From contig JAFXQO010000017.1 in NCBI GenBank assembly GCA_017527065.1, positions 1 through 37,766 of the forward strand: DNA of 37,766 nucleotides. The letters are read 5' to 3'. Below, in pieces: positions 7,609-15,119 of this stretch; the first letter of the stretch is position 1; each line of letters starts with the position of its first letter. The notes beneath the pieces are model-generated. The model ran no database searches. It was not told where the DNA came from and was given only the letters and a program-made list of their open reading frames with translations. Both the position numbers and the translations under genes were made by a program. Origin of the DNA: Clostridia bacterium. GTDB taxonomy: Bacteria; Bacillota; Clostridia; Christensenellales; Aristaeellaceae.

Positions 7609-8733
7609 TCAGAACGCCTTCCTGAACAGCTCGCAGTAGTAGGCCACCAGCTCGTATTTCGCGTCCGGCGGGATGCGGTGGTCGGGGCAGGGGATGTAGC
7701 CGCCCAGGTCCACCAGGGGCTTGAGCCGCTCGATCTCCGCCTCCACGGCGGCCCTGTCCTGCGAAAAGACGCGCTTGTCCATGCCGCCCACGCCCTTGAG
7801 GGCCCGGCCGTATTTCGCGCGCCAGGGCGCGATGGAAGCGCCCCAGGTGCCCACCTCGATGGGGAACATGGTGTTCACGCCGTTTTCCAGCCAGATGGGC
7901 AGCAGCTTGTCGATGCAGCCGTCGCAGTCCAAGGAGATCTGGTCGATGCCGTAGGAGGCCAGCAGGTCGGCGAAGCGCCGGTAGTGGGGGCCGACGTATT
8001 CGGCGAACACCTCGGGATTCACCAGCGGCCCGTTCTTGAAGCAGATGTCTTCCCAGAAATGCGCGCCGTCGAAGGCGACGCCGCATTTGAGCGATTCCTC
8101 CGCCACCCGGAGCGCCAGGTCCGCCATGGTGTCGATGATCTCCTTATAGAGGTCCTCGTCGTCCACCTGGAGGTAGGACAGCTCCACCACGCCCAGCATG
8201 TCGCGGATGGTGCCGTACAGGCTGCCGCAGTGCAGCCAGAGGGGATATTCACGCGCCGCGGATTCCTCCGCCAGCTTCTTGAACAGCGCGCGGGGGATGC
8301 GGTCGTCGGAATACTGCAGGCGGGGAAGGTACTCGCGCTCCCAGGCCTCCCGGCCGGTGAGGAGCGTGCCCAGCTCGCCGGGGATGCTTTCCAGCCCGGG
8401 CTTGACGCGCACCAGGTGGCCGTTGCCGTCCTGCATCACGCGGGAGCCGTCCTTCTCCACACGCAGCACCTTGCTCTCGAAGGCGGGAAAGAGGGCGTTT
8501 CGCCCGTTCACGCAGCTCTGCCAGCTGAAGTCGAAGCCCAGCTGGTCCATGACCTCCCGGTCGGCCGGCCCGTTGTCGCCGGTGGTTTTGTAGAGCTCGG
8601 CGGTCTCCCGGCGCACGTGGCCTTCGGCGGCCCATTTGTCCAGCGTCTCCGTCCAGTAGCCGAAGGCCACGCAGGGCAGGCGGTCGTAGCTTTCATAGTG
8701 CATCACGGCGCGGACGCGTTCGCGGTGGTTCAT
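7609..8733 (-). CDS. UroD-family (corrinoid methyltransferase-type) protein, copy 1
   Basis: A 374-residue protein of the uroporphyrinogen decarboxylase-like superfamily, in the branch that contains corrinoid methyltransferases (MtaA/MtbA and acetogen O-demethylase subunits) rather than HemE. It starts with MNHRERVRAVMHYESYDRLP, the usual N-terminus of this group. At the place of the His-x-Cys zinc site it has LDCDGC (268-273), and near the end PCPDHRIPP (348-356). ATG 8733 is preferred over an in-frame TTG at 8739 because AGGGG lies 8 nt upstream. It follows the homocysteine methyltransferase-like gene by 21 nt, so the two are probably co-transcribed. The methyl donor is unknown. Confidence 0.8.
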   Translation of the reverse strand: MNHRERVRAVMHYESYDRLPCVAFGYWTETLDKWAAEGHVRRETAELYKTTGDNGPADREVMDQLGFDFSWQSCVNGRNALFPAFESKVLRVEKDGSRVMQDGNGHLVRVKPGLESIPGELGTLLTGREAWEREYLPRLQYSDDRIPRALFKKLAEESAAREYPLWLHCGSLYGTIRDMLGVVELSYLQVDDEDLYKEIIDTMADLALRVAEESLKCGVAFDGAHFWEDICFKNGPLVNPEVFAEYVGPHYRRFADLLASYGIDQISLDCDGCIDKLLPIWLENGVNTMFPIEVGTWGASIAPWRAKYGRALKGVGGMDKRVFSQDRAAVEAEIERLKPLVDLGGYIPCPDHRIPPDAKYELVAYYCELFRKAF

Positions 8734-8754
8734 CTGCAAGTCCCCTTTTCGTGT

Positions 8755-9594
8755 TTATTGGCCGAAAATGCGTTTCCCCAGCGCGCGGATATAGGCCGCG
8801 TTGCTGCCGCAGCACCCGCCGATGTACTTCACGTCGTGCTCCAGCGCGGGCAGGCAGTCCTCAACGAAGGTTTCGATGTCGTACTGGACCTTCTCTTCGC
8901 CGTCCTGCAGGATGGGCTTGCCGGCGTTGGGCTTGAAGATCAGCGGCAGGTCGGTGTATTCCCGGAAGGAGGCGATCACGGGCACGGCCTTGTCAGGCCC
9001 CAGGGAGCAGTTGATGCCGATGCCCGCCAGGGGAATGTCCTTCATCGCGTCCACGAAGTACTCCACCGAGTGGCCCATGATGGTCTTGCCCACCTCGGTG
9101 AAGGTGAGCATGGAGAAGATGGGCAGGTTATGTTTGGCGGCGGCCTCGCCGGCGATGCGCATCATGTCCGCGTCCATGAAGGTCTGCAGCGTGATGACGT
9201 CCGGCTTTTCGGAAACGCCCGCGGAAATCTGCTCGTCGAAGGCGGCGTAAGCGTCCTCCTCGGTGAGGTCGCCGTAGGGCTCCAGGAGCAGCGGCAGCGG
9301 CCCCACGGCCAGCGCCACCTTGGCCCGGCCCGCGATGGTCTCCCGCGCCAGGCGCACGCCCGTTGAGACGATTTCCTGAACGGCGTAGTCCGTCTTGCCC
9401 ACGGCGTAGCGGTTGGCCCCGAAGGTATTCGCCAGGATGATCTTCGCGCCGGCGTCGACGTATTCCTCCGCCAGCTCCTTCACGATGGCGGGGTTCTCCA
9501 GGTTATATCGCCACACGGCCACCTTATCACTCGATTTTTCCCAAAGGCTGGTGCCCACGGCCCCGTCCAGCAGCACAATGTCGTCCCGTCTCAC
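8755..9594 (-). CDS. homocysteine S-methyltransferase domain protein (MetH-N/BHMT-like)
   Basis: A 279-residue single-domain Pfam S-methyl_trans protein, the fold of BHMT, MmuM and the N-terminal part of MetH. All three zinc-thiolate ligands are visible: C196 in GINCSLGP, and C261-C262 in GGCCGS. The early LDGAVGTSL and ANTFGANRY segments are family hallmarks. It lacks the cobalamin and folate domains of MetH, so it would need a methyl donor or a separate corrinoid protein. GTG 9594 has AGAGGGGG 8 nt upstream. It shares an operon with UroD copy 1. Homocysteine is the likely acceptor by family; the donor is inferred to be a methyl-corrinoid protein or a small methyl compound. Confidence 0.82.
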   Translation of the reverse strand: MRRDDIVLLDGAVGTSLWEKSSDKVAVWRYNLENPAIVKELAEEYVDAGAKIILANTFGANRYAVGKTDYAVQEIVSTGVRLARETIAGRAKVALAVGPLPLLLEPYGDLTEEDAYAAFDEQISAGVSEKPDVITLQTFMDADMMRIAGEAAAKHNLPIFSMLTFTEVGKTIMGHSVEYFVDAMKDIPLAGIGINCSLGPDKAVPVIASFREYTDLPLIFKPNAGKPILQDGEEKVQYDIETFVEDCLPALEHDVKYIGGCCGSNAAYIRALGKRIFGQ

Positions 9595-9621
9595 GGCGTT
9601 TGCCCCCTCTTGTTTTTTACC

Positions 9622-9650
9622 AGTATATCATGGCGCGGGAAGCAAGTCAA
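9622..9650 (-). promoter_or_regulatory. promoter of the homocysteine methyltransferase-UroD operon
   Basis: On the minus strand TTGACT (9645-9650) and TATACT (9622-9627) are separated by exactly 17 bp. The transcript would start about 20 nt before the GTG start, leaving almost no leader and so no room for a riboswitch. Confidence 0.8.
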
Positions 9651-9675
9651 TCGGGAGAAAAGAGAGGGAAAAACT

Positions 9676-10120
9676 GCGTTTTTGAAAGAAATGCGCGGCG
9701 AAATTATAATGGGTCAACGGCGCATGTGGTAAGAAACCTCTTCCCCCCGCCCCCTTCCCCGCTCTCCGCGGGGACGGGGGAAAAATTTGTTGTGGGCTTC
9801 GCCCACACTGAGCAGGGCTTCGCCCTGCACCCCATAGCCACAAATTCGTAACCTTTCGTGCAAAACGCAACGCTTGTTTTCTGCTCAAGCAGGGCGCGGG
9901 GCGGCAGCCCCGCACCTTTAAGCCCCCTTCCCCGCGATGAGCGGGGCGAATGAGCTGCGCGCCTGTGGCGCAATCAGCGGCGAACGAGCCCAATGAGCAA
10001 GGGAGCGTGACGCCGAAGGCGGCAGGCGACCATTGCGAATTGAGGAGAAGGGGGTTGGGGGATGGGGTGTGCACAGCATAAGCCGTTGACTCATCGCGCT
10101 CCATTTTATTTCATCAAGCG
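9676..10120. repeat. composite interspersed repeat with terminal inverted repeats, copy B
   Basis: Non-coding element of about 445 bp between the two divergent promoters. The outer segments (9676-9730 and 10082-10120) are diverged inverted copies built around ATGGGTCAACGGC / GCCGTTGACTCAT. The 22 bases at 9709-9730 are identical, in inverted orientation, to 13881-13902 in copy C. Inside lie an inverted version of the copy-A hairpin segment (9775-9833) and the 125-bp block 9930-10054 shared with 3875-3999. No protein-like ORF is conserved. This accounts for most of the gap 9595-10216; the rest is promoters. Confidence 0.75.
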
Positions 10121-10138
10121 ATGTGAAAACATTTCCCC

Positions 10139-10167
10139 GTGACATACCGGCGGGAAAATGGTAAAAT
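10139..10167 (+). promoter_or_regulatory. pta promoter
   Basis: GTGACA (10139-10144) and TAAAAT (10162-10167), each one base from consensus, are separated by 17 bp. The predicted start lies about 40 nt upstream of the pta start codon. Confidence 0.65.
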
Positions 10168-10216
10168 AAGGCTGGAAGCGAGGAACACGAAATGGCTTCC
10201 GGAGAGGGACAAAGAC

Positions 10217-11215
10217 ATGAGCATTGCGGAAAAAGTAAAGGAAAAGGCCAAAAAGGACGTGAAGCGCATCGTTCTGCCGGAGGGCGACGAGCCGCGCACC
10301 GTGCAGGCCGCGGCGATCCTCAGCCGGGAGGGCCTGGCGGAGCCGGTTCTGCTGGGAGAAGAAGAAAAGATCCGCTCGGCCGCGCGGGAAACGGGCGCGG
10401 ACATCGGCGGCATAGCGCTCATCGACCCCGCTGCCAGCGAAAAGACGCCCGCCTACGCGGAGGCGCTGTATGAGCTGCGCAAGGCCAAGGGCCTCACGCG
10501 GGAGCAGGCCGCGCGGCTGGCCCTCGATCCCATGTATTATGGCATGATGATGGTCAAGCTGGGCGACGCCGACGGCCTCGTCTCCGGCGCGGCGCACTCC
10601 ACCGGCGACATGCTGCGCCCGGCGCTGCAGATCATCAAAACGAAGCCCGGCATGAAGTCGGTGTCCTCCTGCTTCATCATCGAGTGCCCGAACAAGGCGG
10701 TCGGCGAGGAGGGCGTGCTTGTGTTCTCCGACTGCGTGGTCATGACCTGCCCCACGGCGGAGGAGCTGGCGGGCATCGCCGTGGCCGCGGCGGAATCGGC
10801 GCGGGCGCTGTGCGGCTTTGAGGAGCCCCGGGTGGCTCTGCTGTCCTTCTCCACGAAGGGCAGCGCCCAGCACGCGCTGGTGGACAAGGTGCGGGAAGCG
10901 ACGGATCTGGCCCATGAGATGGCCCCCGGCCTCCTGCTGGACGGGGAATTGCAGCTGGACGCGGCGCTGGTGCCGGAGGTCGCCGCGCTCAAGGCGAAGG
11001 ACAGCCCGGTGGCCGGGCGGGCGAACGTGCTCATCTTCCCCGATCTGCAGGCGGGCAACATCGGCTACAAGATCGCCCAGCGCTTCGCCGGGGCGAACGC
11101 CTTCGCCGTGCTCCAGGGCATGGCGAAGCCCTGCAACGACCTTTCCCGCGGCTGCACGGTGGAGGACATCGTGACCACGGCGGCGTTCACGGCGGTGCAG
11201 GCCCAGGAAGGATAA
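10217..11215 (+). CDS. pta: phosphate acetyltransferase
   Basis: A 332-residue protein of the short, single-domain phosphotransacetylase type. It interconverts acetyl-CoA plus phosphate with acetyl phosphate plus CoA in acetate fermentation or acetate use. Family segments are [17 protein letters not shown] near the N-terminus, [20 protein letters not shown] in the middle, and [20 protein letters not shown] followed by DLSRGC near the C-terminus. ATG 10217 is chosen because GGAGAGGG sits 8 nt upstream and the length then matches the family; an earlier in-frame start would lie inside the promoter. Acetate kinase, its usual partner, is not adjacent. A terminator follows directly, so the gene is monocistronic. 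Confidence 0.93.
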   Translation: MSIAEKVKEKAKKDVKRIVLPEGDEPRTVQAAAILSREGLAEPVLLGEEEKIRSAARETGADIGGIALIDPAASEKTPAYAEALYELRKAKGLTREQAARLALDPMYYGMMMVKLGDADGLVSGAAHSTGDMLRPALQIIKTKPGMKSVSSCFIIECPNKAVGEEGVLVFSDCVVMTCPTAEELAGIAVAAAESARALCGFEEPRVALLSFSTKGSAQHALVDKVREATDLAHEMAPGLLLDGELQLDAALVPEVAALKAKDSPVAGRANVLIFPDLQAGNIGYKIAQRFAGANAFAVLQGMAKPCNDLSRGCTVEDIVTTAAFTAVQAQEG

Positions 11216-11225
11216 TCGACGGACA

Positions 11226-11269
11226 GGGGCCGCTTCAAAACGCGCGCGTTTTGAGGCGGCCCCTTTTTT
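11226..11269 (+). terminator. intrinsic terminator of pta
   Basis: A long GC hairpin (11226-11263, arms GGGGCCGC.TTCAAAACG and its near-complement) is followed by six T residues. There is no T-tract on the minus strand, so it serves pta only. Confidence 0.9.
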
Positions 11270-11281
11270 CATGGTAAACGG

Positions 11282-12421
11282 TTATTGCTTTACCCCTACG
11301 TCCTTCCAGGCGGCCTGCAGGCCCTCGATGATGCCCAGGTGCTGCGGGCAGGCGGCCTCGCACGCGCCGCACTGGACGCACTTGTCCGGCGTCGCGCCGT
11401 CCCGCAGGATGGCCTTCATGCCCCAGTTGTCCATGGGGTCGCCGCCGTAGAGCGAGGTGTCGTTCCACACGGAGAACAGGCCGGGGATGTTCACGCCGTT
11501 CGGGCAGGGCATGCAGTAGCGGCAGCCGGTGCAGCCGATCTTCGTGCGGGCGAGGTAGGCCGCGCGCACGTCGTCCATCAGCTTCAGTTCGGCCTCGGTC
11601 ATGACGCCCGGCTCCACGGTGTCGAAGATGCGCAGGTTGTCGTCGATCTGCTCGGCCTCGTTGCAGCCGGAGAGCACCGTCGCCACCTCGGGATGGTTGC
11701 ACAGCCAGCGGAACGCCCACTCCACCGGCGACCGCTTCACGGGGAAGGCGTCGTAGAGCGCCTGCACGTTGTCCGGCGCTTTGGCCAGGCGGCCGCCCAG
11801 CAGGCCCTCCATGATGACCACCGGGACGCCCAGCTTTCCGGCCAGCTCCAGGCCCTTTGTGCCGGCCTGGTTCTCAACGTCCATGAAGTTGTACTGAATC
11901 TGCACCATGTCCCAGTCGTAATCGGTGAGGATGGATTCAAATTCCTCATAGGGGCCGTGGAAGGAGAAGCACTTGTAGCGGATCCTGCCCGCCTTCTTCA
12001 TGTCGGTGAAGAATTCCGGCGCGCCGATGGACTTGAAGTACTCCCACTTTTCCCTGTTGATGCCGTGCATCAGGTAGAAGTCGATGTGGTCGGTCTGCAG
12101 CTTCTTCAGCTCCTCTTCCAGCAGCGCCTCCATCTCGGCCCGGTTGTGCACGGCTTCGGCGGGCATCTTGGTGGCAATGGTCACCCGGTCGCGGTAGCCG
12201 TCTTGCAGGGCCTTGCCCAGCACGATTTCCGACGTGCGGTTCAGGTACACATAGGCGGTGTCGATGTAGGTCACGCCGCCGTCGATGGCGCGGCGGATCA
12301 GGGAAACGGCCTTCCCCTCGTCGATGACGCTGTCGCCGGAGGGCGCGCCGTTGAAGCGCATGCAGCCCAGGCCGAAGGCCGAGCCCTGTATGCCCAGCTT
12401 GCCGAAATTGCGGTATTTCAT
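11282..12421 (-). CDS. aldo/keto reductase with C-terminal 2x[4Fe-4S] domain
   Basis: A 379-residue oxidoreductase. The N-terminal aldo/keto reductase barrel shows the catalytic tetrad as D54 and Tyr (Y57 or Y59) in DTAYVYLNR, K85 in IATKMP and H119 in FYLMHG. The C-terminus adds C297-x2-C300-x2-C303-x2-C306 and C348-x2-C351-x2-C354-x3-C358, enough for two [4Fe-4S] clusters. This architecture is common in anaerobes and suggests electron exchange with ferredoxin as well as NAD(P)H. Its physiological substrate is unknown. AAGGAGG 6-7 nt before ATG 12421 fixes the start. It has its own promoter and an unusual G10 tract just after the predicted transcription start. Confidence 0.88.
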   Translation of the reverse strand: MKYRNFGKLGIQGSAFGLGCMRFNGAPSGDSVIDEGKAVSLIRRAIDGGVTYIDTAYVYLNRTSEIVLGKALQDGYRDRVTIATKMPAEAVHNRAEMEALLEEELKKLQTDHIDFYLMHGINREKWEYFKSIGAPEFFTDMKKAGRIRYKCFSFHGPYEEFESILTDYDWDMVQIQYNFMDVENQAGTKGLELAGKLGVPVVIMEGLLGGRLAKAPDNVQALYDAFPVKRSPVEWAFRWLCNHPEVATVLSGCNEAEQIDDNLRIFDTVEPGVMTEAELKLMDDVRAAYLARTKIGCTGCRYCMPCPNGVNIPGLFSVWNDTSLYGGDPMDNWGMKAILRDGATPDKCVQCGACEAACPQHLGIIEGLQAAWKDVGVKQ

Positions 12422-12481
12422 GGGATTCCTCCTTCTCGCTTATGGACGTGCGCGGGGCGCGTTCCCGCCGGAAGCCCTTCG

Positions 12482-12491
12482 CCCCCCCCCC
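12482..12491. repeat. homopolymeric C10/G10 tract
   Basis: Ten consecutive C residues on the plus strand, that is G10 in the leader of the aldo/keto reductase transcript. It starts within a few bases of the predicted transcription start. Such tracts can vary in length by slippage. Confidence 0.7.
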
Positions 12492-12499
12492 ACAATTAC

Positions 12500-12528
12500 T
12501 TTATATCCTAAAGTATGCGCGAAGTCAA
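12500..12528 (-). promoter_or_regulatory. promoter of the Fe-S aldo/keto reductase gene
   Basis: On the minus strand TTGACT (12523-12528) and TATAAA (12500-12505) are exactly 17 bp apart. The transcript would begin near 12493 and read through the G10 tract. Confidence 0.78.
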
Positions 12529-12556
12529 GCCCTTTTTTGAGGCGTTTTTCGCCGGG

Positions 12557-13474
12557 TCAGAATCCCTGCCAGCCGGCCCGGACCGCGCCCACCACCGACG
12601 CGCCGGGATTGACGGCATGGGCGTTGATGGTGACGGTGTAGGCGTGTCCGGCCGCGAGGGAGACGGTCTTCCCGCCGTCAAAGGTCAGCTCTTCGTAGGT
12701 TCCCTCGTCGCCGAAGGCTTCCGCAAGGCCGAACCACAGGGTTCCGGTCCCGTCCCTGAGGGCGTATTCCCCGCCGGGCAGGAAGGCGGTGGCCCGGCCC
12801 TCGCCGCCGATGAACAGCGCCGCGGCCAGCGCGCCGTCGGCGGCGTAGATTTTCACCAGCGTGGCGCGTTCCGTTTCATCGTTGACCTGCACGGTCAGCT
12901 CCACGCCGCGGCCCCTGAGGGCGTCGTCGCGGTAGATCTCGCCGTCTTCGGGCCAGGCGAGGGCGCAGGCGCCGGCGCGCGCCGCCCAGTCGCCCCAGCG
13001 GCTTTCGATGAAATCCCGCCGGGCCGTGTAAAAGCGGCCGGCCAGACGGTTCACGCAGCCGCGGATGTAGAGGTATTCCCCGCCGAGGGGCCCGGTCAGC
13101 AGCACGGCCGCCGCGTCCGGGTCCCGCAGGGCCAGCAGCCGCGGGAGCAGGGCCGCGTAGCCGTCGGCGTCCAGCGCGCCGGTCTCCGCCAGCCCGAAAG
13201 ATGCCTGAACGGCGTTCAGCGCGCTCAGGGTCTTCGCCCCGAATATGCCGTCCGCGACGATGTCCTGCCCGAAATCGACCAGCGTCTCCTGCACGCCGCG
13301 GACCGCCTCGCCGCGATTTCCTATCCCCACGGGGCCCTCCGCCCGGAGCGCCTCGTATGTTTCGCGGCAGCCGCCGCCCAGCGCGTCCATCACATCCCCC
13401 AGCGGCGCTTCGGCCAGGGCCGGCGCGGCGCAGAGCAGCGCCAGCGCGATCAGTGCGGAAAGCAGCTTCTTCAT
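12557..13474 (-). CDS. secreted protein with peptidoglycan-binding-like domain
   Basis: A 305-residue exported protein of unknown function. ATG 13474 gives a classical signal peptide (KK, hydrophobic LLSALIALALL, then APALAEA with cleavage expected after ALA). Residues about 50-115 resemble the three-helix PG_binding_1 domain: RGEAVRGVQETLVDFG, then ADGIFGAKTLSALNAVQ, then GALDADGYAALL. The remaining roughly 190 residues are not recognised and look beta-rich, with a hydrophobic aromatic C-terminus. GGGAGGA 7 nt upstream fixes the start. It stands alone between an Fe-S reductase and a repeat block. A role at the cell wall is inferred from the domain and export signal only. Confidence 0.75.
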   Translation of the reverse strand: MKKLLSALIALALLCAAPALAEAPLGDVMDALGGGCRETYEALRAEGPVGIGNRGEAVRGVQETLVDFGQDIVADGIFGAKTLSALNAVQASFGLAETGALDADGYAALLPRLLALRDPDAAAVLLTGPLGGEYLYIRGCVNRLAGRFYTARRDFIESRWGDWAARAGACALAWPEDGEIYRDDALRGRGVELTVQVNDETERATLVKIYAADGALAAALFIGGEGRATAFLPGGEYALRDGTGTLWFGLAEAFGDEGTYEELTFDGGKTVSLAAGHAYTVTINAHAVNPGASVVGAVRAGWQGF

Positions 13475-13563
13475 GGAACGTTCCTCCCGAATCAACAGGT
13501 CTTTCTTTACCAGACGGGTTCATTATGCGACAGGTTCCCGACGGGGGTTGTCTCATTTGGAAT

Positions 13564-13935
13564 AACGTTTGATGAAATGAACGGCGGCGCGCGATGGGTC
13601 AACGGCACATGCAATACAGACCCCATCCCCTGCACCCCTTCCCCGCTCATCGCGGGGACGGGGAAAAGTTTGTTGTGGGCTTCGCCCACACGGAGCAGGG
13701 CTGCCGCCCTGCACCCGCTTCGTTAATGCGTGATGCGCCCGTCGTAAACCCGGGGTCTGGGGCCTCCCGGCCCCAGTGGGTGCAGGGCAAAGCCCTGCTC
13801 AGCATGGGGCGAAGCCCCATATCTATTCTTTCCCCCGTCCCCGCGAAGAGCGGGGAAGGGGTGCAGGGGAAGGGGTGTGCACCACATGCGCCGTTGACCC
13901 ATCGCATTTTCGCATCGCATTTCTTCCAAAACGCG
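13564..13935. repeat. composite interspersed repeat with terminal inverted repeats, copy C
   Basis: Non-coding element of about 370 bp. Its ends are inverted copies: 13564-13611 (with ATGGGTCAACGGC) and 13881-13935 (with GCCGTTGACCCAT), including the same flanking segment found at the left end of copy B. Internally, the hairpin segment occurs twice in opposite orientation (13655-13716 and 13778-13845). It lacks the 125-bp block of copies A and B. The rest of the gap 13475-14062 holds the promoter of the following gene and nothing else recognisable. Confidence 0.75.
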
Positions 13936-13990
13936 CCTTTTCGCTCTCATTTTTCATATGAACCGCCCCCTCTCCCCGCCCCACGCAAGG

Positions 13991-14019
13991 TTGAAATGCG
14001 GCCGGGCGCGTGCTATAAT
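13991..14019 (+). promoter_or_regulatory. promoter of UroD copy 2
   Basis: TTGAAA (13991-13996), a 17-bp spacer and a perfect TATAAT (14014-14019) preceded by TGC, an extended -10. The gene starts about 37 nt after the predicted transcription start, and a terminator follows the gene. Confidence 0.85.
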
Positions 14020-14062
14020 GGGCCCGTGAAAGAGGACGGCGGCAGCCGGGGGAGTGAAGGCC

Positions 14063-15067
14063 ATGACCACGCGCGAACGATTCCTGCGCACGATGAATTT
14101 TGAGAAAACAGACCGCCTGCCCATGCTGGAATGGGCCACCTGGTGGGACAAGACCCTCGACCGCTGGAAGGGCGAGGGCCTTGAGATCGCGCCCGTGCCC
14201 GGCCTTTCCGCGGGGGAGGCGCTGCAGCTTCAAATGGGGCTCGACCTTCACCTGCAGTCCTGGATCGGCTTCCAGACCGCCGCCACGCCCAGGCCCGCCT
14301 CCCACGGCGCGCCCATCGTGACCTCCATGGAGGAATACGAACGCGTGAAGCCCACGCTCTACCCCGAGCGCCCGCTGGACGAGGCGCGCATGCGCCTCAT
14401 CGCCGACATGCAGAAAAAGGGCGACGCCGTGGCCTGGATCACGCTGGAGGGGCCCTTCTGGGGGCCGCGGACGCTCCTGGGCATCGAGCCGCACCTGTTC
14501 GCCTTCTACGACGAGCCGGAACTGATGCACGCCATCAACCGGGACCTTTCCGCCTACAATCAGCGCGTCTACGAGCAGGTGTGCCATTACTTCGTGCCGG
14601 ATTTCATGACCTTCGCCGAGGACATGAGCTACAACAACGGCCCCATGCTCTCCGAGGCCCTGTTCGACGAATTCCTGCTGCCCTACTACCGGGAGCAGAT
14701 TCCCGCCATCAGGGCGCGGGGCACGCGGGTGTTCATCGACTCGGACGGCGACATCACCCTCGCCCTGCCCTGGTTCGCCCGGGCGGGCATCGAGGGCATA
14801 CTGCCCCTGGAGCGGCAGGCGGGCGTCGACCTGGAAGCGCTGCGCAAAACGCACCCCCGTTTCCTGTTCATCGGCCATTTCGACAAGATGACCATGCCCC
14901 TGGGCGAGGAAGCCATGCGGGCCGAGTTTGAAAGGCTGCTGCCCGTCATGCGGCAGGGCGGCTTCGCGCCGTCGGTGGATCACCAGACGCCGCCGGGGGT
15001 GTCGCTGGAGAACTATCGAATCTACCTGAAGCTTTTCAGGGAATACGCGGAGAAGGCCGCGGGGTAA
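14063..15067 (+). CDS. UroD-family (corrinoid methyltransferase-type) protein, copy 2
   Basis: A 334-residue UroD-fold protein starting MTTRERFLRTMNFEKTDRLP, the same N-terminal signature as copies 1 and 3. Where zinc-dependent relatives have His-x-Cys, it has IDSDGD (225-230), so a cysteine-ligated zinc looks impossible at that site. It keeps the C-terminal VDHQTPPGVSLENY (305-318), whose SLEN part matches copy 3. ATG 14063 is preferred over GTG 14054 because GGAG lies 8 nt upstream. It has its own strong promoter and terminator, and points toward the corrinoid operon. It may be a substrate-specific methyltransferase using the corrinoid protein encoded at 18230-18871, or it may have a different function. 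Confidence 0.78.
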   Translation: MTTRERFLRTMNFEKTDRLPMLEWATWWDKTLDRWKGEGLEIAPVPGLSAGEALQLQMGLDLHLQSWIGFQTAATPRPASHGAPIVTSMEEYERVKPTLYPERPLDEARMRLIADMQKKGDAVAWITLEGPFWGPRTLLGIEPHLFAFYDEPELMHAINRDLSAYNQRVYEQVCHYFVPDFMTFAEDMSYNNGPMLSEALFDEFLLPYYREQIPAIRARGTRVFIDSDGDITLALPWFARAGIEGILPLERQAGVDLEALRKTHPRFLFIGHFDKMTMPLGEEAMRAEFERLLPVMRQGGFAPSVDHQTPPGVSLENYRIYLKLFREYAEKAAG

Positions 15068-15073
15068 AAATCG

Positions 15074-15107
15074 ATCGGCAAGTCTGATTCCGGCTTGCCG
15101 ATTGTTT
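15074..15107. terminator. bidirectional intrinsic terminator
   Basis: Stem ATCGGCAAG / CTTGCCGAT (15074-15082 and 15094-15102), extended by two further pairs, with TGTTT following on the plus strand and CGATTTTT following on the minus strand. It separates the convergent UroD copies 2 and 3. Confidence 0.82.
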
Positions 15108-15119
15108 ATTTCCAGCCTG

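Noticed and set aside
9704-10145. Small proteins in the repeat blocks (for example frames over 9704-9973 and 9918-10145)
   Set aside because: The frames follow the repeat modules, occur in several phases and orientations, and show no ribosome binding site or recognisable domain.
12541-12553. GGCGAAAAACGCC hairpin as terminator of the peptidoglycan-binding-domain gene
   Set aside because: The stem is only 4 bp and no T-tract follows on the minus strand.
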